Source: Phytophthora sp. 'mugwort'
Lineage: Eukaryota; Oomycota; Peronosporomycetes; Peronosporales; Peronosporaceae
Reading direction: 5' to 3'
Assembly (NCBI GenBank): GCA_033558025.1
Contig: JAUCEF010000007.1
Coordinates: forward strand, 2,542,001-2,606,000
DNA: 64,000 bases
Position 1 is the first letter of the stretch. Every line of letters begins with the position of its first letter. The notes under the pieces were generated by a model. That model ran no database searches. It was not told the origin of the DNA and saw nothing but the letters and a program-made list of their open reading frames with translations. Shown piece by piece: positions 22,685-33,703 of this stretch. A program made the translations under genes and the position numbers.

Positions 22685-23064
22685 AAATTAAAGTTCTCGA
22701 GCAACTTGTGAACTTGATAGCGCGCGGAAGACGGGTCTAGCCCGTCGAGATCATCGCCGACGTTGCTTCCATCAGTTGAGCCTGTGCCACTGTCGCTGTC
22801 CCCCAACGCGTTTCCAGTACCATCAAACGGAACGTTATCACTCCTTAGTTAAGTTACTGAAAATTAAATCCGCGTTTAGGCTTCATCTTTCCGAACTCGG
22901 GCGAGTTTGGTTTGTTCTTCTACAAATGCGCTAGAAGCTGACTGCGCTGCAAAACGCAGGAAGCAAGACGGTGCACTTTTGATAACGCCTAGTCGCCGGA
23001 GACAGCTTTGCAATGTCTTGGAGTGGAGGTTTAACGTATCTCTCTGAGGCATATATCCGGTCAC
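22685..23064 (-). pseudogene. unidentified decayed frame
   Basis: A minus-strand frame from 23064 reads through LHSKTLQSCLRRLGVIKSAP and a helix (SSAFVEEQTKLARVRKDEA), then meets stops. It then resumes with a Gly/Asp/Ser-rich acidic tail (TGNALGDSDSGTGSTDG) ending with a stop near 22690. The helix followed by an acidic tail looks like a real C-terminus that has decayed. I do not recognise the family. Confidence 0.3.
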
Positions 23065-23281
23065 TTAGGTCGTGGTCGGGGAATGATCGTTTCAGTCTGC
23101 ATCGTATTCACAGCACCAACCCTAGGCCGAGTTGGTCAGTTGGATTGAGATCAGCTCGGCGTTGCGTGCGACTAGTGGCCCCATTTTAGAACCTAAGCAT
23201 CAGGGTTAGGACCAGCGTAACCAGTAGACCGACATCAGTTGCAGAAATGAGCGGTAGCTTTCGGGCGGTGACGAGAGCGGT

Positions 23282-24261
23282 ATGAGTAGCATGAAATCCG
23301 GCGTGAGCGGCGCCGAAGGACTCCAGAGATATGCTCGCGGAGGAGCAGCGCCTGCTGTTGCTGCACGTGCTACGAGTGCCTCCTGGAGTGACGACGACGT
23401 TGAGGAGCTTTTCCGTCTTCGGTACAAAGCGATGAGCTCCTACTTCAAGAGTACCAAGGCCACGAAATGCATCAAGTACGCTTGGTCCATCCTCGCGTCC
23501 ACCCTCTCGGTTAACAGAGACAAAGTCTTCACAGAGCAGCACTCTCAAATCAAGGCATGCCCCCCCCCCTCACTCTCAGTAGTGCTGCGCTCTCATATCT
23601 TACTGACTAGTTGTTTTACGTTCGGTCTGTTATTTAGATTAAAACTATGAAGCAGAAGCGGGCCTCAGCACAAGGGGAAGAAGGCCGAACGGGAAATGGT
23701 GGCCCCGTTGGTCGCCCCCACCATTTCTCCATTATGAAAGACTACTGGAGTGACGCGACGGGGATGAACAACCGCCCTTTAGCACAGAGGACCCAGACAT
23801 GATCTCGACTGCTTGTGAAACTGTTGGCGCGCTGTGCGAGACGTCGCAGACTGACGCGGCATCCCTACAATCTCGTCTGCGGCGCATTCTGTCGGATGCT
23901 AGCGCGAGTTCATCTACCAAGCGCCTAAAGCGCACCCAAGGCGAGTGTGTCGAAGCAGGGTTGAGCGCCGTTGTCAAGGGCTTTAGCGAAGGGATGGAAG
24001 CTCTCGGAAGAGGATTGGCCCATGCCCAAGAAGGAGGAGGGCTGCGACTCACTGCAACTGTGCAGCCACAAACAGAACTCCTGCAAGAGCAAAGTGACCG
24101 TGCTCCTGCTCAACTCGGGCCACTGCTGCTTCGAATTCCAGCACAGAGTGAACAGCTCAGAGTTCAAAACGAAAATATTGCGAGTTGATAGAGTGTATTC
24201 GTCACAAGCAATAGACTACCTCCTAAACGAGGTCAAACGCCTCCGTGAATATCAGAATTGA
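23282..24261 (+). pseudogene. Myb/SANT-like partner gene of Harbinger element
   Basis: The frame from 23282 has a Trp-containing three-helix Myb/SANT-like segment (SWSDDDVEELFRLRYKAM, then KYAWSILASTL). A probable intron with a C10 run follows (about 23550-23633), and the next frame reads KQKRASAQGEEGRTGN and HHFSIMKDYWSDATGMN. A one-base shift near 23765 leads to the frame running to 24188, with a Ser-rich part (SDASASSSTKRLKRTQGE) and a C-terminal coiled region. PIF/Harbinger elements need such a Myb-like protein beside the nuclease. It converges on the nuclease gene, which starts beyond 24261. Exact splice sites are uncertain, and the shift makes it non-functional. Confidence 0.65.
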
Positions 24262-25367
24262 ATCCCGCTCGCTAGTGCTATCCTTCCTTAAGAAGCTCGC
24301 AGTTGCGTCCGACGTGTTGAGGTTAGCAATATGCTCGATGTCATCACCATTGTAGCCATCTTCTTCGAAGGCGGTATCATCTTGAATGTTTAACAGGATA
24401 TTGTGCAGCACAACGGTGGCGGCAATGATATCGGCTGCGTTTTTGACACTCCGTGTGCTGAGACAGCAATTGACAATACAAAATCTGCCCTTCCAGAGTC
24501 CAAATGCGCACTCCACTGCCATTTTTGTCCGTGAATGAAGATTATTGTAGCGTAGCTGCTTGGGTGTCAGTCCGGAGCCGTCACATTCCGCAAAGAGTGT
24601 CATAATTGCAGGACTAAGCGCATAACCAGCATCTCCCAGAAAGTGTGTACCGGCGAGTATGTACTTGTTGACGTTAGAGCCTAACACAGACGCACGCCAA
24701 ATCTTCTGATCGGATCATGACCCCGGGCTAATCTCTAGGCTGTAAACCGCATGCGGTGATCCACCACCGCCTGTCCCCCTTTTCCGGGACATTCAGTGCC
24801 GGAAACATTTTCCTGCGGTAGTAGCCTTCGAAGTCCTCTGGCTGGTTGATCTCCACCAGCGAGCCGTCAATTGCACCCACCACACCGGGAATCCTCCTTT
24901 CGCTTGAAAGGCCTCCTGCACGCGATCCCAGCCTTCTTCACACCGAGGAAAATGCACAAACTTGCACAGCGAACCTCGGAGCACCTTGAGAAAAACGGCA
25001 ATTGTACCAATCCATCGATATAGCGAAAACAGCAGTGATTACTCGGTAACCCCCTTAAGAGCCAAGAAAATAGATCAGACACGCGACCTTCTCTTCGAAT
25101 GGATGCTCCTTCACGAAGCGATCTAGCTCGTAGTCCTTGAGTTCACGACACGGATGTCACAGAGGTTTACGAACGCAGCCTGGCCGCACCGGAAATTCCG
25201 TCGAAACCACTCATCGTGGCGCGGATCTGCCAGCATGGCAGTGAACCCAAGAGGGGTAGCGTGAGTATGTTCTCGTTTTCCTCAGGTAGGGAGCAACTGG
25301 AGGTATAAACAACCGCAACCATGGCTCCCATTGCCGCCGCTACCGCCGCTGCTGTGTAGCGCTCCAT
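24223..25367 (-). pseudogene. PIF/Harbinger nuclease (DDE_Tnp_4 type), broken
   Basis: From 25367 downward the minus strand gives a short Ala-rich start, then a frame with DRFVKEHPFEEKVACLIYFLG and, near 24870, GAIDGSLVEINQPEDFEG, which carries the first catalytic aspartate. The last frame (24687-24223) holds AGTHFLGDAGYALSP with the second aspartate (residue 19) and TKMAVECAFGLWKGRF with the glutamate (residue 59). All three catalytic positions are therefore visible, but they are spread over three frames. Harbinger nucleases cut at a 3-bp target (often TAA/TTA). I could not find the terminal inverted repeats by eye. Confidence 0.78.
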
Positions 25368-25432
25368 TCATAGCTGTCACTGGTTTGGTAGCCATGCTCT
25401 AAGAACCAGTTTTTCAACTCCGTGTTCCATTA

Positions 25433-28400
25433 TCACCCTGACTGCCTCAGCCCATACAGCGCCTTTACCACCACATCCACGTGTCGATTAATCTCGCAGG
25501 GAAACCCGTCAATCGATTTCAGATATTGGAGGATCCCAAGCAATGTATTCAGGTACGCAGTGCTTATATCTCCAGCATAAAGGAATAGATATATCACGGT
25601 AGCAAGTGTCGTGAGCTTCCGGAGTGATGCCATCCTCGAAGCAGGAGCAAATGTCTTAAAGAAATTAATCCCTGATCTCTGGTGGTTTATTAAAGCCACA
25701 ATGCTTGACTTGAAACGAGTCGCATACCCCTTGTAGTCACTCTTGCGTGAACGCATCCAGCGTGTATTAATCGGCTTTGCATCCTTTGGCACAGCTTCAC
25801 CCGGAATTTCCATGATCACTTTTTGGCTCGCAGTGCTCATTTCATCATCTTAGACTGTAACCAGAGCTCACGATACTTCGATCGCTTCACCACGTGGCGG
25901 TTCTTCGGGATTTTCACCTCTCTCGCCAGGATGCTGTCTTTGTCCAAAATGCGTGCCGAGCACTGCACCACATTGACCTCGTAGTCGGCAAGATAACGAG
26001 GCGACGTCGCTCGTAATACTCGCGGAGCCCGGTACGAGTGCGCTTCGGCTATTGCTTATCAGCATCTTGTTCAACGCGGATCTCTTTCGATCTAGTCTCT
26101 TCGCGGTGTGTCCGCTTTCCCAGTGATAATATTTTTTTGACCCACACACGCTAGCCACAGTAACTTGCTCGTCATCGGCTACAGACTCCTCATGCTCAAT
26201 GTCTCCTCGATGCCGTTCGCTTCCTCAAGTAGCACCCACCCATCAGTGTCTTCCAGTTGCACCGACTCGGCAACTGACCCACAGACTCAAGTGACCGACT
26301 CGTTAACATCGCGACTAGTCACTTCGTCCTCATGCAGCTGCTCGCTGTCCACACTCTCAGCATCTTGCATCATCTTCTGGGATGGCGACGCATTTGTCAG
26401 TCGTGCATAGAGTGCCATAACTTTAGTATAAAGTGGTGCAGTAACACCTTCAACGTCGTTGAGGGGAGCCGCGCTGGCCATGGTCTGATTCACTTCCTTG
26501 CTTCCGAACTCAGCCGCCTCCACGCTTCCATCCTCTTTAAGGGACAACGGAGCGCTCATCATATTCACTAACATCCTCATCTCCCTCAACAACAAAGCGT
26601 TCGCCATGTTCACTGACATCCTCGCCCCCCCCTCAAGCTCACGGGGCTATAAACCCGAAGTCTCGACGGCGAAGCCATCATATAGTACTCCATCTGTTCA
26701 TCGACAAGTGTATCGCCAATAGTGTCCTCTACGTCTACATCTGCATCTCGATCAGCTGCCGGTGCATGCTCAAAGTGCAACGACCCCATGTCAGTTTCCT
26801 CGGCCAGCGCTTGACGATCACAATACATGACATCTTCAGCAGCGCAAATCTGCAACAAATTTGGCCGTGTGCTTTTCGGGGAACCATACTTTGCACTCTA
26901 CAGCATCCTCCGCATACCTAACACGAATCTGCCTTTAGCGTTGTCGCTGTACTTGCGTGTTCTTGGAGTAGTTGAGACATGGACGTAAGCAAGCGCCCCA
27001 AATTTGCGGATGTAGTGGGTGTCCGGCTTGACTACAAGTATCATCTCGTACGGAATACCTCCGTGGCAGTTTTTGTACACTCGATTTTTCAAGTAGACAG
27101 CATTTTTAGAACCTCCGGCCACAAGCTCGTCGGGAAGCCAGCATGCAACATCATTGCTTTCATCATTCCAACAAGCGACTGGTGCGTTCGCTAACATAAG
27201 TTGGTTGCGAGGTCTTGGGTCCGTCCCGAACGTGCTCGATTCCATGAGCACGGTACCATCTCTTCATGGCGTGGTTCACGAACTCTCCTCCTTTGACTGT
27301 CCAAACTTGTCGAACTCTGTACTTAACTCGTCCGGCACCCTCTTTGCTTCTGCCAGCTTGGCGTTTCGCCCAAAATGAACGCCTTGATGTGCTGGTTGAC
27401 TACCTGCTCAACTTGCTATTTAGCATGTGCACAGTCACAAAGCGCGAGTAGCCGTCCATAAAAGTCCAGTACGGCCTCAAAGCGAGTGCCGTTGGGTTAA
27501 TTCGGGGTCAGCAAGTCCACATACACCGCCTGTTGGTAGCTACCAACCCGCGATTCAACTTTTTGCGGTGTGACGGCATCTTCTGGATTCCTAATGCCAA
27601 GCATCACAGCGGTCGTGTTGCTCGAGCCGGGTCAACATCAATCCCTCTATTAGACCATTGTAGAAATGACCTCCAGGTCCTGTTGGCAAATATGCCCGAG
27701 CCGCTCGTGTCAGAGAGCAAGCGAAGCAACTCCATCGTCTGCTGTGGCGTTGCCCGTTGCTCTTCCTTGTCGGCGCTCAAGTCATTCGTTCACTGGACGA
27801 GTCACGAAGAACTCCGCGTAGCCTCGTACGGGAAGCCACAATCACTGTTCGCCCCCAGTCTTAATACGGAAGTTCAGCGTATCATGATCATCGTCGAAGT
27901 CAAATCCTCGTTCAGCGGCAATTCTAGGTGAGAATAAGCCGTGTTCAGCATCCGGGACATAAACAACAACATCCAAGTACACTTAGCTTCGGTCACCAAA
28001 GCTACAGTTGCTACCCCTGCAAAACGCGAGGCTAGAGCAGTTACAGCTCCATGCACACTTTTTGACTGACTCGTATCCTCCGCAAATGCTACGAAGTCCG
28101 TCAGGTTCCTGTGACGAGCATTTGCTGCAGTGTCAAAATACCACCAGCCATTGGGGTCACCAACTGCATCATCGACGTCAGCACTTTATACCTCCTAAGC
28201 ACCTTCATGAACGGGGCTCTCATGTTCTGGACCCCTTATCTCCACTTCGACATCAGTGGCTAGTGTCATCTGGTCCATCGCCCACATCACCGCACCAGTA
28301 TCTTCGTTGTCACGATCTGGGCTTGGTGGGCCGTAAACATCCTGTCGAATAGTCACATTTCCTCGTGGTTTACGCTTGTGCTCACTTGCCTTAGCGCCAG

Positions 28401-28616
28401 CATCACTTGGTTTCTCGATTCTATCCGAACAACTTGTTCTGCGATGTGCAGTACTCCCACTGTGGAGCATTTCTTTAGCTTTATCTTCTTGGGGTCACGG
28501 CTTTTCTCCTCTTGCTGGCTGTCAACTCTGCCCTTACTCACATTCGCTCCACTTGTACCGTATTTGAGCTTTTCTAGATCAGAGCTTTCTCCTAAATGAC
28601 ACCCCATGTGAACCAA
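25433..28616 (-). mobile_element. Ty1/Copia relic, minus strand
   Basis: From 28616 downward the minus strand shows a damaged zinc-knuckle region, the linker KRKPRGNVTIRQD, an acidic region, a frame-shifted protease remnant near 28150, and integrase parts (TVKGGEFVNHAMKRWY near 27300; YEMILVVKPDTHYIRKFGAL at 27060-26990). At 25840-25433 it shows the reverse-transcriptase opening with FKTFAPASRMASLRKL, AGDISTAYLNTLLG and ALYGLRQSG. The RT stops there, 66 bases from the Harbinger nuclease start, so its catalytic YVDD and RNase H are missing. The protein text is close to the plus-strand Copia element at 37-42 kb, so both belong to one lineage. No LTR was found. A C8 run lies at 26625-26632. Confidence 0.78.
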
Positions 28617-28729
28617 TCACATTGAGCGGAGCACCCACATGACTACTCAAGATCTCCTACACGACATCACGTGGTGCACCAAACCCGAGCCAGTCTTTTT
28701 GCAAAGAGCGAGTACAATGATGCGGGCTT

Positions 28730-30232
28730 CGGGTCAAGACCAAGGGAGGACGAGGAAGTCCGGCTTGGTGAAGTCGCCAAAGAAGTTACAGCGGACGGCG
28801 GTCACCTACCGCTTCAAGATGAAAGTAATCCATTTCTATGACGAGCCGAATACTATGAATGCCCCACCGTCACGAAATCTTCCTACTTTGTCTCTAGCGC
28901 AGCGCAAGGTGAAAACAACACGCCAGGTCTACTCATTGCTGAAGCAGCGAGGGCTCATCGCCAAAAATTGCGCGACTGGCGCTGCAACTCATTGCAACGC
29001 TCGTGAGGCCGGCGTAAGAACGACGCTGACCAAAGAGGTCGAAGAGCAGCTTGTGCGCTGGATCCATTCGCTGCGATACGAAGGGTGCCTGTAACTGGGC
29101 TCATGATGCGCGTTACGGCCAAAGAGCGCTCGCTCCACACGGATCACGTGCCCGGATGCTTCCAGGCGTCGTAGACGTGGTTGCTAGACTTCCTCCGTCG
29201 CCACCGACTGGCGATTCGGCACCGCACGCAGGAAGGGCAGAAGTCACTCGCCGATGCTGCTGAAGTTGCGGCGAGGTTTGCCCTGGACGTCCGGCACAAT
29301 ATGCATGAGTTAGGCATCGATACCGTGCACAATGCCGATCAAACCGGTAAGTTATATTTTGAACAATTTATCGATGTTCGTGTGGTCTTACTAACTTATT
29401 TTTGTATCCGTTAACTACCACTACTTATCTGCTCAGACGGTAGCTAAGAAAGGAATGAACACGGTGTGGATGAAAAGCGCTGAAGAGAAAGGAAAGCGTC
29501 ACTGCGATGCTTTTAGGCGACAGCTCCGGTGCCAACTACGATCCCTTCCTGGTTTTTAAAACCAAAGCCATCGTCGGACCCCGAGTGTGCCCGGTCTAAT
29601 GATGCCTTCCAGCATGGCTTTGGCGGGAGCTCCAGCCAACACAACAGACAGTGCAAGTGTGTGGCAACCGGGCGGGTGGTGGAATGGCTCCACCACTTCC
29701 TTCACCGTGAAGATATGCGCAAGCCCATTTTATTACTGCTAGACGATTTCTCCGGACACTGGCGTGTAAACGTCCAGATCGCAGCCCGTCTACTAAATGT
29801 TGAGTTCATGAAGATTCCGGTCGGATACACGTTCACGTGTCAGCCGACGGATATTGCATGGAGCAAATCTCTCAAGACCAGCTTCGAGCCAACTGGTGGC
29901 AGACTATGCTGCAGCAGCTACGCGCGTACATTCCTGGCACAGGATTTAGAACTGAAGGCCTCACACGCATTGAGCTTATTGAATGGACAAGAACAACATG
30001 AGCATCTCTTTCTCTATCGATGATTGTGAACGAATTTTACAAGGCAAAGCTTGTCCTCGACAGAGCTCCTATATCACCACAACCACGCACTGTTGAGACG
30101 AACCTAGACTGGGAGGAACTTTTTCGCCCGGTGAGTGAGTTTGATGTGCAGCAGCAGGTGATTGAGCGCGGAGCAGCGGACCCCGCCTACGATATTGAGA
30201 CGCTGCCTACAGAAGAAGAGGAAGAAAAATAA
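28730..30232 (+). pseudogene. pogo-like transposase with one intron, broken
   Basis: The N-terminal part (from about 28730) has CENP-B/pogo-like helices (LAQRKVKTTRQVYSLLKQRG) and EEQLVRWIHSLRYEG. After frame changes, 29181 on reads FLRRHRLAIRHRTQEGQKS and NADQT, the first catalytic aspartate. A 61-nt intron (29376-29436, GT..AG, with TTACTAAC inside) rejoins the frame at TVAKKGMNTVWMKSAEEKGK. A frame from 29529 has LLLDDFSGHWR, the second aspartate, and CQPTDIAWSKSLK, the third. The C-terminal frame ends in an acidic run at 30232. Binding, cutting and joining domains are all visible, but at least four shifts break it. Confidence 0.78.
29376..29436 (+). other. putative intron in pogo-like transposase
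   Basis: Removing this 61-nt GT..AG stretch joins codons ..YFEQFID and TVAKKG.. in phase 0, matching the expected run between the NADQT motif and the following beta strands. An alternative donor GTAAGT at 29347 gives a stronger splice signal but joins out of frame. A TACTAAC-type branch site lies at 29388-29395 in either model. Confidence 0.5.
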
Positions 30233-31759
30233 GTGCTCGAATATATACGTTCGGCTCTGGTCGTTGGAGGCTCACCTTGTACATCTCGTGTGCACGCACA
30301 ATGTGACAACTTCACGTTTCCTAGGGTGTCATGTAGGAAAGCTCAAATACAATACCAAGATTGTTCCCTTCACGCAACCCTCCGCGTTGGCCACCATTCC
30401 CCATTACCACGAAAATCGACTTGGCGGTTGGCAGCCGCGCGAATCAGCTCCCGGACTTTGGTGGTGTGAGCAGGGTAGTGTCTGCACTATAGCGAATGGA
30501 TGCCTTGAGGCTTTCAGCTTTTCCTGGGTCGGCAAGCTCTCCAACATCATTCCACCATGACAATATCATTAACTACATACTGCGGAGGCTGCAGCTCAGG
30601 CCGGATATAAAACATTTTCTCAGGTTCATTGTCCAAAGTTCATCCCGCAGTCGACGAATAGTGTAAGCCTTAACTCTTTTATTAACCATGTTCTCAAAAT
30701 TTCACATAAGGCTTCCCAATTTTACATGAGGCTTCCCACATCTCCATTTCTGTCATCTTGTCCCTAATGTGGTGCAAAATCTTCGACGGCGCAGACATTC
30801 CAACCAAGTGCATGATCTTGGTCTGCTTCTAATCGAACTTCTCCTAATTCTCCGCATCCGAAAACACCGATTTGGTGTTGTCCCTTCCACGAAGTCCATG
30901 AGGCGCTTCACGAAACATCAGCAGCATCGCAAACCTGTTTGGCTGACCTTCCCATTCTTGGTCACCCCTCGGCGGCGAACTTAAATGAGTCCACCATCCT
31001 CGACCATTTTCTGTGCAGCGGGAAACCGCAGGTTTGGGCTCAGAACCCTGTTTGTCGTTGCACCGAATTCAAAGTCCCAACTCTTCGCAAAGAAATGGAA
31101 AAACGGAGAGGTGAATAGATTAGCTGTGGAGCTGTCGCCTGCTCCTACGGGCTTTTGCCCCTTTCTCATGCAGGGACCTGTTCTCTGAGAGCTTCCACTG
31201 CTGCATGTCTTACCACTAGCCCAGGTCGCAGATCGGGCTTTCCACTTCGCCGTTGGTATGCCTTCGATATACAAACCAACAGAAACATTGTGGCTTCATT
31301 TTAGGTCCATCTAGCACAAAAGTTACGCTCTTCTGGTGGTTCACGGCGGTGCAGCATCTATCGTTACAGAGCATAAGGCTGCAGCATTCAATAGCTTTCA
31401 AGTTCTTCAAACTCGACTAGAAATCCTTCATCCAATAGGCGATCTTGTCACGCGTCTAAAAGAAGCGTCATTAGTCACAAACATCACGTAGATGAGCTTA
31501 TAGCCGTTTTTCTCTTGTAGCTGCTGTTACGCATACCTGTCGCGATCTGACTCAAGATAAATCTTACTCTGCGCAAATTTGATTTGTGCCGCGCACGAAG
31601 ATCATTATATTTATATAAATTACCTACAGTATTAAGATGTTCTAACGTAAATGAATAAGTAAATTACCAGATCAACATATCAAACAGGTAACTATCTGCA
31701 AAAACCAGTTTAGAACTGTATAGCAGCTACACAAAATAAAGAATCTTGCAATAGATAAC
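30233..31759. other. no recognisable gene; probable decayed repeat
   Basis: Short open frames occur on both strands. One minus-strand frame (31410-31216) reads NEATMFLLVC-like text in one phase and DGPKMKPQCFCWFVYRR in another, suggesting a decayed protein, but I recognise no family. The stretch from about 31,560 is AT-rich, unlike its neighbours. Confidence 0.35.
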
Positions 31760-31999
31760 CGATTATACGTGGATTTTGTGGACACCCCGAGTTTTTGTTG
31801 AACGAGACAGGTTCCTGTTGCGAGATGGGACTGTGTTTTTAAGGATGACTAAGAGTGCTGTAGATGCTGGCAGAAGAAGGAAGATATTTGAGGACATTAC
31901 GATAAGAATCGGATGGGAACGAATGCCACACATTTTGAAAGGCTCTCGAGTTTGTTCTCCGATCGGATACGACGACAAAGATGCCAACTTTTGCTAGAG

Positions 32000-33703
32000 G
32001 CACGCTGTCATTGCAGTATGAACACTCCGCAACAGAATCTGTCGGAAGGATGCGGAAAAATATGGGCAACAGGCATTGGTATCGAAATTTCGCTAATAGC
32101 AAAGAGCGTCAGATGCAGAAGTACTTCTACGAGACGATAAAGGAGACAATGAAGACACAGCAAGTGATGACTCCATGCCGGTACAAAAAGGGAAAAGTTA
32201 GGGACCACTGAACGGGGGAGCACTGGAGTAGAGATGGACGTATACGTGGCGTTACTGCACGTGTAAAGCAAGCGATAAGTATCTTTGGAGTGACTGCAAA
32301 AGATTTAATTTTAGAGTATGCCTCAGCGCTGCTGCAGCATGACACTTTATTTTTATGCAGACCATCGCCAACGCACTCCACAAAAGTTAGACCGACACCG
32401 CCTCGAACTTTTCCCGGGGTTTGATTCCTCTTCCGTGCTATCCTCTTCGGTCGCGGTCGTGCCCACCTCCATTTAGCTCATCGACCTGCGGTCCTAATCG
32501 AGTTGGGCATCTTCCCTCCGTCGCCTCGGTCTCCTCCGCGATCTCGGTCGCCTCCGTCTTGGTCTCATCACCTCATACTACTGAACGTCATCATCCTCCA
32601 CAGATATGAATATCATTCTGTCATTTGCTCAGATATGGATGCCCGGAGAATCCGAACCTGACTACATTTGGGCCCTATCGACGTTGAAGACTTTCATGAA
32701 TGACCAGTTGGTGCCCATACCGACGGTGAACGGTACAGACCGCAACCTTGCCTGTACAAATGCATCGGATAAAGTGTTTTCAATGACTAAGAACCTGTTA
32801 TGCTGTTGGCACATCCGCCGCAATGTCCTTGCTCAAGCGAAGAAAAAAATTGCAGTTCTCCTGACTCGGTTGCAACACCATTGATCATGAAAAAGGCAAG
32901 CGATGAAAGTAGATGTATTTATGGCGAGGTTCGATGATGCAGTGAACAACAACAGCATGAGCGAGCTCGATAAACTATGCTCCGAATTCGAAGCACAGAG
33001 CGCAGCCATGCACAAGAATCTTGGTGGCCATACAAGGCTAAGTTTGTGAGTGCATGGACCAACGACACCACTCGCTTTGGCTGACGCACTACTTCTCCTG
33101 TGGAGGGAACTCACGCGAAGATGAAATCTTGGCTGGACAATTCAAAAGGAGATCTGTTGTCTGTATTTCAAAACATTTTGCCCTGGTTAAATTAAGGCTG
33201 CAAGCACCATAAAATATCCGGTCAGCTATGAAGCGGAGACTATTCCAACTCAGTTCCGTAACGACACGTACTCGGCCGTGGTCGAGATCATAAGCGTGGA
33301 CGCATTAAAGGCGACAAGCAAGAAATGGAGAGAAGCGCACACAATCGTTGTTCGTGGATTAAAGCGCAGTGTTTGCAATGGCGTGTACAGACGCATTCAC
33401 AGAAGATCGTGCCTTCATGATCTGATGACGATCATAGAGTCCGCTGGCGCGTTAACATGGATTCCGGAGCACTTCGATAAACACTGGTGGCTTCCTAACG
33501 CTCCCCCCCCCCCCATCGAAAACGCTCGAGTGCTGGAGCCTATACAACTGCAAAAACGACGGCGAGTTAACGAGCAACACCGCCCCCACAAATCTGGGCA
33601 CGGCGCCAACAGCACACGCCGAGATCCTTCCAGTTTTGAATTTGCGGAGAGCAAGACAGTGACGCCAAGTGCAAGTGCTGGATCACCACCAATCTCTTAT
33701 TAA
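32000..33703 (+). pseudogene. FAR1-like MULE transposase relic, type 2
   Basis: Frames on the plus strand give ESEPDYIWALSTLKTFMND and the segment TDRNLACTNASDKVFSM with LLCCWHIRRNVLAQAKK (32606-32880), the MULE core of FAR1/FHY3-like transposases. Then come KAKFVSAWTNDTTRFG and VEGTHAKMKSWLDNSKGDLL (33030-33160). A SWIM-type zinc finger follows (VCNGVYRRIHRRSCLHDLM, near 33370-33430), which should bind DNA or protein, and a C-terminal STRRDPSSFEF (33616-33648). A C12 run at 33503-33514 interrupts a Pro-rich stretch. Text before 32600 (from about 31776) is open but not recognised. This family differs from the MULE at 18-20 kb. Confidence 0.72.

Noticed and set aside
29347..29436. 90-nt intron from the GTAAGT at 29347
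   Set aside because: It gives an out-of-frame join ending in a stop, while the 61-nt alternative keeps frame and expected text.
30985..31188. LFAK-containing frame as a Crinkler-type effector
   Set aside because: The motif is inside the frame, with no signal peptide and no DWL-like domain.
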